Below are positions 53,687 to 62,713 of a stretch of 64,000 nucleotides of DNA, one piece after another (positions within the stretch are counted from its first letter, which is position 1; each line of letters starts with the position of its first letter). A program made the translations under genes and the position numbers. The notes beneath the pieces are model-generated. The model saw nothing but the letters and a program-made list of their open reading frames with translations. It did not search any database and had not been told where the DNA came from. Source of the DNA: Symbiodinium natans (lineage: Eukaryota > Sar > Dinophyceae > Suessiales > Symbiodiniaceae). Where the stretch lies: the NCBI GenBank assembly GCA_905221605.1, contig CAJNDS010002840.1, positions 197,118 through 261,117 of the forward strand, in the 5' to 3' direction.

Positions 53687-54761
53687 GATGATATTTCAGC
53701 TCTTCTTCGTGCTTGAGAGCTACTACGGCTCAAATTGCTTCAACTGCCACTTGACGGCATTCTTCTGACATGGCACGTGCAGTCCAGTCCGAGTCCCACA
53801 AATTTTTTTTCGGAACAAAGAAGCCGACGTCGCCAATGGCAACCCCGCTCCCACAGGGACGGATGCTCAGTCTTTGTTCCCCTTGGACATTGTGTTGACA
53901 GACCAGGCCGAGCACCAAGTCTGTCCTGCCAGGAGCTCTGCCGCCCCGAACGACGGCCACCCGTCGCCGGCGCAGACAACGCCGGGACGGCAGGGACGCC
54001 AGACTCCATCGATGATGGAACGATGCAAGTGTTGCTTGCGCAACAAACGGCCGAACACATTGACAGTGATGTGGCCTCTGACATGTCGGAAGCAATGCGT
54101 GCCTCTACCACCGAGCCGGAACAGGGCCGCTGTGTGGCCTGGAGGAAGAAACCGGCATTTTGGTGCTTCGTGCGTGCTTGGCAGAGGCCACGAAAGAGGA
54201 AGCCTGGTGTGGCAGTGAAAAGCAGATCCCTGCGCCGCTGTGGGGCGGCGACGGCGATTGGCAGCGAATACCGCATGTCCAGGGCAGCTCTGGTGCGTTT
54301 CAGAATTTCATCCTAAAGTCCAGAGAGCGAGCTTTCCTCCGGGAAAACCCACCTGCTGATCCGGCAAGCGAAGCCTCGGCTTCATCCCAGGATGCCGAAA
54401 CTACAGAAGCCGGCCAAGCTGCGACAGCCCGTTGAGCATTCTGTCTAGCGATGTCGAGGCGAGCATTCAGCAGGTGCTGGCTGACATGGCAGAGACAGGC
54501 AGCAGACTTGAAGCTTCGGCAACACGGGCCAGGCGCTTTTTGGTGCGCTTCCCCTGGGAAAATGACGCGGTCTGGCCAGCCCTGAAAGAGGTGGAGACGC
54601 TGCGATCCCGCGCGGCTGCAATTCTTGCACGAGCAATGTTTGGCTTGCCCGTTCACGATTTACCCTTGTACAGCTCCGGCGAGCCTCTCCGAGCAGAAGC
54701 CAACCTAGCGCATGCAGTTTCTCGCGCGCAACACCGTGCTCGAAACAATATAATTCAATGA
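53687..54761 (+). pseudogene. Chimera G: tandem duplicate of F, running to the end of the 174-aa ORF
   Basis: A leader (53690) leads to ATG 53770 and repeats F almost base for base (T8 instead of T7), with the same fusion at 54274. A one-base loss (ACAGAAGCCGGCC for ACAGAGGCTCGGCC, near 54407) breaks the 174-aa frame, which continues from 54432 to ARNNIIQ and TGA at 54761. F and G are offset by 901 bp. Confidence 0.75.
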
Positions 54762-55489
54762 AGTCCAAAAATGCTCACATCACTCTCGCGGAATGGGTGC
54801 GTGTTTTTTGCCAGCCACCCCTCGCAAGAACAGATCTGTTTTTCATTGGCGCTGGAATTTTTTCATGGCCCAGTGCATCGCGATTCCGCAATATGCGCGC
54901 GCTGATGAGGCAGATGCTCAACGAAACTTAATTAGTTGCTGTGTTACTTGCTTCTGAGCTGCGCGCAGGCAACTCCACATGCTGGCAGTTCGGAAACCCA
55001 GACCGACTCATATCAGAAATCTGATTTATTGAATACATCACTAATTGTATGGTACCGCTGCGAAAAAAACGCAGAGCGTAGACGTGCTGCGCGAGCCAGC
55101 CCAGAAGCAGGCGTGTCGAGTCCTATTGGCAGGATTCGCGCCGTGCTTGTCCTTGCAGGGACTCGCAGGGAAAATAATCAATGAGAAGCGCAGGAAAGGC
55201 TGCGTCTGCGTCAGTGTGGCCAAAGCAAAAACTCAGACACGCATCTGTGCCTGCGCGTCTGTCAAAGTAACCTTGTGACAGTTCTATTAGCTTTGGCTCT
55301 TATTCCAGTTCTTGCCAAATTTTCCTGATGATACTTCAGCTCTTCTTCGTGCTTGAGAGCTACTACGGCTCAAATTGCTTCAACTGCCGCTTGACCAAAT
55401 TTTCCTCATGATCTTTCAGCTCTTCTTCGTGCTTGAGAGCTACTACGGCTCAAATTACTTCAACTGCCACTTGACGGCATTCTTCTGAC
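54762..55489. repeat. Second copy of the intergenic module
   Basis: Matches 52101-52868 with one copy of the AGTAACCTTGTGACAG block and two tandem leaders (55320 and 55395). The repeated order (174-aa end, tail, leaders, ATG) shows that the whole unit was duplicated. Confidence 0.8.
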
Positions 55490-56426
55490 ATGGCACGTGC
55501 AGTCCAGTCCGAGTCCCACAAATTTTTTTTCGGAACAAAGAAGCCGACGTCGCCAATGGCAACCCCGCTCCCACAGGGACGGATGCTCGGTCTTTGTTCC
55601 CCTTGGACATTGTGTTCACAGACCAGGCCGAGCACCAAGTCTGTCCTGCCAGGAGCTCTGCCGCCCCGAACGACGACCACCCGTCGCCGGCGCAGACAAC
55701 GCCGAGACGGCAGGGACACCAGACTCCATCGATGATGGAACGATGCAAGTGTTGCTTGCGCAACAAGCGGCCGAACACATTGACAGTGATGTGGCCTCTG
55801 ACATGTCGGAAGCAATGCGTGCCTCTACCACCGAGCGCGGCCAGCACAATGAAAGAGCCGGAACAGGGCCGCTGTATGGCCTGGAGGAAGAAACCGGCAT
55901 TTTGGTGCTTCGTGCGTGCTTGGCACAGGCCACGAAAGAGGAAGCCTGGTGTTCTTGCGAGACATTACGCGTGCCGCCGTGCACCAGGACATTGTCTTCC
56001 GTCTTGGGGCAGACAAACTCTGCATCCCGCCAGAAAGCCGCTGGAACGGTCAAGAAGGTGTCGGGAAGCTGCGCGGAGTCTGCGCTCAAACATGTCAGCA
56101 AGTTGGGACGCAATCGCTGCCAATCGCCGTCGCCGCCCCACAGCGGCGCAGGGATCTGCTTTTCACTGCCAGGCATGGCGGCTGCCATTTCATGCCCTTC
56201 CTGACAAAGGAGGAATACGAGCAACTGCCGCCGCCGTGGGTCCGCAGCCGTTTTCGTGACACGGTAATCTCTGTGGCCTCAAGAACCGGGTTTCTGGCTG
56301 AATCCACAAAGTGAGTCACTAGGGCTGCTATAATAATCAGCCTAATTTTGACAGGAGTGCGTAATTGCGTGTGTACGTATGTGTACGTGTACATGCACCG
56401 CTGTCTCTGTATGTGTGTCTATACAT

Positions 56427-56460
<34 letters not shown>

Positions 56461-56957
56461 CATATATACATACATATATTACACAAATCTAGTTGTATGT
56501 GCGTATATACCGCATATATACATTCTTTACCCCGCCGACACATTTGCCTCGACAGGAGCGGAACAGCGACTTTGGCAGATCAGGTGCGCGAGTGCCGCGA
56601 CTGCTACTTTCACCGTGTTCTCTGCATCCTGCACTTCCGGGGGGTGCTCCTCTCGAAGGACGTCTTCCGGAAGATCGAGCATCCCCTGGCCAAGTACGCC
56701 TCCAAGTTCCTGCTGCCGCATCTGGCCCAGGAGCAAGAAGCGCTTCCCCTGGGAAAATGACGCGGTCGTGCCAGCCCTGAAAGAGGTGGAGACACTGCGA
56801 TCCCGCGCGGCTGCAATTCTTGCACGAGCAATGTTCGGCTTGCCCGTGCACGATTTACCCTTGTACAGCTCCGGTGAGCCTCTCCGAGCGGAAGCCAACC
56901 TGGCGCATGCAGTTTCTCGCGCGCAACACCGTGCTCGAAACAATATAATTCAATGAA
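55490..56957 (+). pseudogene. Copy E: DUF3987-like exon 1 with internal inversion, exon 2 start, fused to 174-aa end
   Basis: ATG 55490; T8 run shifts the early frame. Positions 55953-56170 are the exact reverse complement, in position and length (218 bp), of the segment at 57797-58014 in intact copy B. Exon 1 otherwise continues to ACAAA|GTGAGTC (56310), then a 250-bp TA-rich intron. Exon 2 starts at 56556 and reads LADQVRECRDCYFHRVLCIL. At about 56740 it joins CGCTTCCCCTGGGAAAATGA of the 174-aa ORF out of frame. Ends ARNNIIQ at 56957. Confidence 0.8.
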
Positions 56958-57331
56958 GCCCAAATGCTGACATCACTCTCGCGGAATGGGTGCGTGTTTT
57001 TTGCCAGCCACCCCTCGCAATAACAGATCTGTTTTTCATTGGCGCTGAAATCATCATGGCCCAGTGCATCGTGAAGTTACGTGCTTCCGAAATATGCGCG
57101 GGCTGATGAGGCAGATGCTCAACGATATTTAATTAGTTGTGGCCAAAGCAAAACTCAGACGCGCATCTGTGCCTGCGCGTCTGTCAGAGTAACCTGCTGA
57201 CAGTTCTATTTGCCTTTGCTCTTAATCCGGTTCTTGCCAAATTTTCCTGATGATACTTCAGCTCTTCTTCGTGCTTGAGAGCTACTACGGCTCGAATTGC
57301 TTCAACTGCCACTTGACGCCGTTCTTCTGAC
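56958..57331. repeat. Short intergenic module with 3' tail and one leader
   Basis: GGGCTGATGAGGCAGATGCTC then TTAATTAGTT (57099-57137) is the tail, directly joined to GGCCAAAGCAAAACTCAGAC and a single leader (57252-57331) ending at ATG 57332. The middle of the longer module (52320-52555) is missing. Confidence 0.75.
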
Positions 57332-60300
57332 ATGGCACGCGCAGTCCAGTCCGAGTCCCAAAAATCTCCTTCTCGGAACAAAGAAGCCGAGGTCGCCAAT
57401 GGCAACCCCGCTCCCACAGGGACGGATGCTCGGTCTTTGTTCCCCTTGGACATTGTGTTGACAGACCAGGCCGAGCACCAAGTCTCTCCTGCCAGGAGCT
57501 CTGCCGCCCCGAACGACGGCTACCCGTCGCCGGCGCAGACAACGCCGGGCACGGCAGCGACACCAGACTCCATGGATGATGGAACGATGCAAATGTTGCT
57601 TGCGCAACAAGCGGCCCAACACATTGACAGTGATGTGGACTCTGACATGTCGGAAGCAATGCGTGCCTCTGCCGCCGAGCACGGCCAGCGCAAGGAAAGA
57701 GCCGGAACAGGGCCGCTCTGTGGCCTGGAGGAAGAAACCGGCATTTTGGTGCTTCGTGCGTGCTTGGCACAGGCCACGAAAGAGGAAGCCTGGTGTGGCA
57801 GTGAAAAGCAGATCCCTGCGCCGCTGTGGGGCGGCGACGGCGATTGGCAGCGATTGCGTCCCAACTTGCTGACGTGTCTGAGCGCAGACTCCGCTCAGCT
57901 TCCCGACACCTTCTTGACCGTTCCAGCGGCTTTCTGGCGGGATGCAGAGTTTGTCTGCCCCAAGACTGAGGACAATGTCCTGGTGCACGGCGGCACGCAT
58001 AATGTCTCGCAAGAAGGCATGGCGGGCTGCCATTTCATGCCCTTCCTGACAAGGGAGGAATACGAGCAACTGCCGCCGCCGTGGGTCCCCAGCCGTTTTC
58101 GTGACATGGTAATCTCTGTGGCCTCAAGGAGCGGGTTTCTGCCTGAATCCACAAAGTGAGTCACTAGGGCAAATATAATAATCAGCCTAATTTTGACAGG
58201 AGTGCGTAATTGCGTGTGTACGTATGTGTACGTGTACATGCGCCGCTGTCTCTGTATGTGTGTCTATACATTATATATATATATATATACATACATATAA
58301 TATATTGCACAAATCTAGTTGTATGTACATATATACCGCATATATAAATTCTTTACCCAGCCGGCACATTTGCCTCGACAGGAGCGGAACAGCGACTTTG
58401 GCAGATCAGGTGCGCGAGTGCGGCGACTGCTACTTCCACAGTATTCTCTGCATCCTGCACTTCCGGGGGGTGCTCCTCTCGGAGGACATCTTCCGGAAGA
58501 TCGAGCATCCCCTGGCCAAGTACGCCTCCAAGTTCCTGCTGCCGCATCTGGCCCAGGAGCAAGAAGCGACCGGGGACGCCGAAGCCGTCCCGGCAGAGGG
58601 CAACAGCGCCGCATTCTCCGAGGCTCCCAAAGGGACTTCAGGACAAAGCATGGAAAAAGCAGAAGAAGACCTGAACAGCTCTGTCCCTTTCTCCCAGGAC
58701 CAGAAAGAGCCGATTCAGCCCTGCAAGAGAAAGCTTCGCTTTGAGAACTCTTTGGACGACCTGTCCACTGCGGGTCGCAACTTACCAGACCCCGTTGCAG
58801 ATATGCTGCGCGCACTGCAAGACCATGGAAAGGAGCTGGACGAGCACTACTTCCAAGACTGCGTGTTTGAAGGCTGGTTGAACAAGGATGAAGTCTACAA
58901 CACCGTCAAGACCAGTTTGTTGAACTCTTACAGCCGGACAGACACGCACCGCCAGCTTGCCACAGACCTCAACCTCGACCTTCGCTTCATGGTGCCCGCG
59001 CCCATGGCTGCAGCAGTGCAGACCGTAGCCAAGCGTCGTGGCCTCGCGGCAGAAGCCTTGCTAGCAGTCATAGATGCCAACGTAGGCTTTATGGAGGCCC
59101 CAAGCACCACGCTGACTCATCAGCTCGACAGCATGCACGACATCTCCCCAGGCAGCCCCGTTCTTGTCGGCAGCGCAAGCTCCACGCGTAAAAGCCATCT
59201 CATCAAGGCCAGCGATGATTGGATGCTGAAATCCAAAGAGGCGCCTGAGATTTTCAAGGCTCGCACAATTCTGAACACGGATTCAACTACCAAAGGGATT
59301 CGGAACTGCCTGGAGCAGCATGGCAGATGCGCGGTGTCCTCAGACGAGGCAGCCAACACCTTTGACACGAAATTCAGCGACAGGGAGAGCGGCTTGCATT
59401 TTCTGCCTCCGACCAAGCTGAACACTTGGACCCAGGGCGAGTACGATGGGCCTTTAACCGGGCAGAGCAAGCAAGTCCTGGGCGACTACAATTTCATGCT
59501 GAAGGTGGCCGGGCAGACGGAGGTGTGCGAATGCATCTTGACCCCTAAGGTGCATGGCTTCCAAAAGAGAATCAAGCACATTTGGAGCGTAGCCACGCTG
59601 CATACGGATGACAACCAGTGCAGCAAGTACAGTGAAAATTTGATCCAAGAGTATCATGACTGGATGCTGCGAACGTTCACAACTCCCGCGCTGGCTCAGA
59701 GACTGACCCTGGACGGCTACGCTCTCAGTGTCTACCGAGCAGCAAAGGAGGCACTCGTGGACGCCATGAAGGAGATGCCCAGGATGCCGCTTGCCTGGCA
59801 GAGCAAGCTGCAGTTCTTCCACAGCGATGTGCTGCGAGAAACACACAAGGTGATGAGGGCCTGTCAGTTTCTAAACAGTAAGTTCGGCAATTCGGATGCA
59901 GATAGAGTCGCTGCTGCCGTGGACGAGATCTCGGTGGGCCTCATGCGTTGGCTTCGACAGGTGCAGTTGCACTTCGGCTTCTACCGCTATACGCAGCGCA
60001 AGCAGAAGAAAGAGCCAGGACGCAATGAAATCCACGACGCCGTCCTGGCCGACCCCAAGGACCAGGAAGAAGAGGAGCTGCAGAGACCGCAAGACGAGCT
60101 CATGAGGCTCATACTCGAGAAAGCGCCCAAGCACCAACTTTTCACGGCTGCAACAGTCCGTGAATGGTTTCGAAACAAGCGCGATGCTTGGTTCCGGAAT
60201 GGCTTGGCGGACAAGATCTCAGCAGCCATTGACCATCTCACGACACACAACTTGCTGCAGCAGCCCGACTGCCGTGCCGAACAGAAAGAGCCAGAACTTT

Positions 60301-60515
60301 CGCAGCCGGCCGAAGAGGCCATGCCCGATGCAGAGAAGGCAGGGTCAAGTTCGAAGAAAGGCAGCGCCAAGAAACCTGCAAGGCGTGCAAAGAAAGCGGT
60401 ACGCGGACGCAAAACCGTGGCGGTCAAGAAACGCACGCTAGCGGATATTATGCAAGACGAGATCGCCGACCAGGAGCGCAAGAGACTGAAAGTGAACTCA
60501 TGCGAGTTTGCCTGA
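57332..60515 (+). CDS. DUF3987-like putative ATPase of a candidate mobile element, intact two-exon copy B (about 985 aa)
   Basis: Exon 1 is 57332-58155, exon 2 is 58382-60515 (TGA). Intron 58156-58381 (ACAAA|GTGAGT, CCTCGACAG|G) joins in phase 2 and the total is a multiple of three. Exon 1 (275 aa): variable start with APTGT foldback, then AEFVCPKTEDNVLVHGG. Exon 2: ATLADQVRECGDCYFHSILC; linker with EAPKGTSG; core with Walker-A-like GSASSTRKS (538-546, R replacing G), NTDSTTKGIRNCLEQHG and VSSDEAANTF (acidic pair 596-597), then CILTPKVHGFQKRIKHIW. The order (nucleotide loop, TT-G, SDE) fits DUF3987, a helicase/primase-type family common on mobile DNA. C-terminus: winged-helix-like ATVREWFRNKRDAWFRNGLA (856-905) and a basic tail, then EFA. 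Preceded by the shared leader, followed by the shared tail. No nuclease or integrase domain seen. DUF3987 assignment is from motif order, not a search. Confidence 0.65.
58156..58381 (+). other. TA-rich intron of the DUF3987-like gene
   Basis: Starts GTGAGTCACTAGGGC, has GTGTACGTATGTGTACGTG, a TA run, then CCCAGCCGGCACATTTGCCT before CGACAG. The same intron is kept at 61715-61936 and 63538-63752 and, diverged, in copies A and E. The family therefore spread as DNA or unspliced RNA, not as processed mRNA. Confidence 0.8.
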
Positions 60516-61199
60516 CGCCGATGAAACAGGCACTCGATCAAATTTTTCTAATTAGCTGCTGGCTGAATCGGTTCTAAGCTCTGCACCAGAATCTCCACGG
60601 ATGGCTCTTCTGCCAATATCATCATGTAGCCGCTCGAACCTAAACTCATCTAAGTTTGCGTGATGCTGCTGGGGTAGATGCTGAATCAAATTTAACTAAT
60701 TGCTGTTTGCATAAGTTCTGAGCTTTGTACAGATGGACTGTGCGTCATGCACACAAAGAGCAACTCGACGAAGCTCTTCTGCCAATCTGGAAGCCTGAAC
60801 TTACTCTGACTCTTGCATGACGCACGCAATCTCATACAAAAAAAACTCGCGCGCCGCGCATGTCTGCCGAGAACAGCAGCATTGCATGTCTGCATTCTTT
60901 ATAACGAAAGTAGAACATGCCCCTTTGTGCTTGTGTCTCACGCATGCCCCTCTGTACTTCTGGCTCGAGTGTGTTTAGTGCCAGGAGGACCCCAGCTTCC
61001 ACGTCGTGACTCCACGATGCGAATACGGGGTTCGCCAGCCGGCAGACTCTACAAACACAGAACTCAACGTCGCGCTGCCGTCAGCCAAAACACCGGAGCC
61101 AGCCCAGAAGCGGACGTGTCGAGTCCCATTGGCAGGATTCGCGCCATGCTTCTCCTAGCAGGGACTCGCCAGGCAAATGATCAATGAGAAGCGCAGGAA
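60516..61199. repeat. Spacer with two 3' tails and a fragment of the intergenic module
   Basis: Tail after copy B (60515-60600: GCACTCGATCAAATTTTTCT, AATTAGCTGC). A second tail (60655-60740: TGATGCTGCTGGGGTAGATG, CAAATTTAACTAATTGCTG). At 61095-61199 AGCCCAGAAGCGGACGTGTC and GGGACTCGCCAGGCAAATGA match the 52430-52545 block. It then joins copy D mid-exon at GGAAAGG|CACATGTCGG. Confidence 0.7.
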
Positions 61200-62340
61200 A
61201 GGCACATGTCGGAAGCAATGCGTGCCTCTGCCGCCGAGCACGACCAGCACAATGACAGAGCCGGAACAGGGCCGCTGTGTGGCCTGGAAGAAGAACTCGG
61301 CATTTTGGTGCTTCGTGCGTGCTTGGCAGAGGCCACGAAAGAGGAAGCCTGGTGTGGCAGTGAAAAGCAGATCCCTGCGCCGCTGTGGGACGGCGACGGC
61401 GATTGGCGGCGATTGCGTCCCAACTTGCTGACATGTCTGAGCGCAGACTCCGCGTAGCTTCCCGACACCTTCTTGATGGTTCCAGCGGCTTTCTGGCGGG
61501 ATGCAGAGTTTGTCTACCCCAAGACGGAAGACAATGTCCTGGTGCAAAGCGGCACGCATAATGTCTCGCAAAAAAGCATGCGGGGCTTCCATTTCATGCC
61601 CTTCCTGACAAGATAGGAATACGAGCAACTGCCGCCGCCGTGTGTCCCCAGCCGTTTTTCGTGACATGGTAATCTCTGTGGCCTCAGGGAACGGGTTTCT
61701 GCCTGAATCCAAAAAGTGAGTCACTAGGGCAAATATAATAATCAGCCTAATTTTGACAGGAGTGCGTAATTGCGTGTGTACGTATGTGTACGTGTACATG
61801 CGCCGCTGTCTCTGTATGTGTGTCTATACATTATGTATATATATATATACATACATATATTGCACAAATCTAGTTGTATGTACATATATACCGCATATAT
61901 AAATTCTTTACCCAGCCGGCACATTTGCCTCGACAGGAGCGGAACAGCGACTTTGGCAGATCAGGTGCGCGAGTGCGGCGACTGCTACTTTCACAATATT
62001 CTCTGCATCCTGCACTTCCGGGGGGTGCTCCTCTCGGAGGACGTCTTCCAGAAGATCGAGCATCCCGTGACCGAGTACGCCTCCAAGTTCCTGCTGCCGC
62101 ATCTGGCCCCGGAGCGAGAAGCGCTTCCCCTGGGAAAATGACGCGGTCGTGCCAGCCCTGAAAAAGGTGGAGACACTGCGATCCCGCGCGGCTGCAATTC
62201 TTGCACGAGCAATGTTCGGCTTGCCCGTTCACGATTTACCCTTGTACAGCTCCGGCGAGCCTCTCCGAGCAGAAGCCAACCTTGCGCATGCAGTTTCTCG
62301 CACGCCGCACCGTGCTCGAAACAATATAATTCAATGAACC
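61200..62340 (+). pseudogene. Copy D: truncated, decayed DUF3987-like copy fused to the 174-aa end
   Basis: Exon 1 begins mid-way (CACATGTCGGAAGCAATGCG) and contains stops where other copies have Gln: CGCGTAGCTT (near 61455; CAG in B) and AAGATAGGAA (near 61614; CAG in C). A one-base T insertion lies near 61660. The intron is kept. Exon 2 starts 61937 (LADQVRECGDCYFHNILC) and at about 62124 joins the 174-aa ORF at the same junction as copy E. G to A changes dominate relative to copy C. Confidence 0.8.
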
Positions 62341-62713
62341 CCAAATGCTGACATCACTCTCGCGGAATGGGTGCGTGTTTTTTGCCAGCCACCCCTCGCA
62401 ATAACAGATCTGTTTTTCGTTGGCGCTGAAATCATCATGGCCCAGTGCATCGTGAAGTTACGTGCTTCCGAAATATGCGCGGGCTGATGAGGCAGATGCT
62501 CAACGATATCTAATTAGTTCTGGCCAAAGCAAAAATTCAGACGCGCGTCTGTGCCTGCGCGTCTGTCAGAGTAACCTTCTGACAGTTCTATTTGCCTTTG
62601 CTCTTATTCCGGTTCTTGCCCAATTTTCCTCATGATACTTCAGCTCTTCTTCGTGCTTGAGAGCTACTACGGCTCGAATTGCTTCAACTGCCACTTGACG
62701 GCGTTCTTCTGAC
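62341..62713. repeat. Short intergenic module, second copy
   Basis: Matches 56958-57331: tail (62483-62520), CTGGCCAAAGCAAAAATTCA, then the leader ending at ATG 62714. The pair E-B and the pair D-C therefore have the same arrangement, pointing to a segmental duplication of about 5.4 kb or more. Confidence 0.8.

Noticed and set aside
57302-58069. 255-aa minus-strand ORF, repeated at 62684-63451 and related to one at 42185-42904
   Set aside because: Exactly antisense to exon 1 of the DUF3987-like gene. The + strand joins in phase to exon 2 and carries the domain motifs; the minus frame is a codon-composition shadow.
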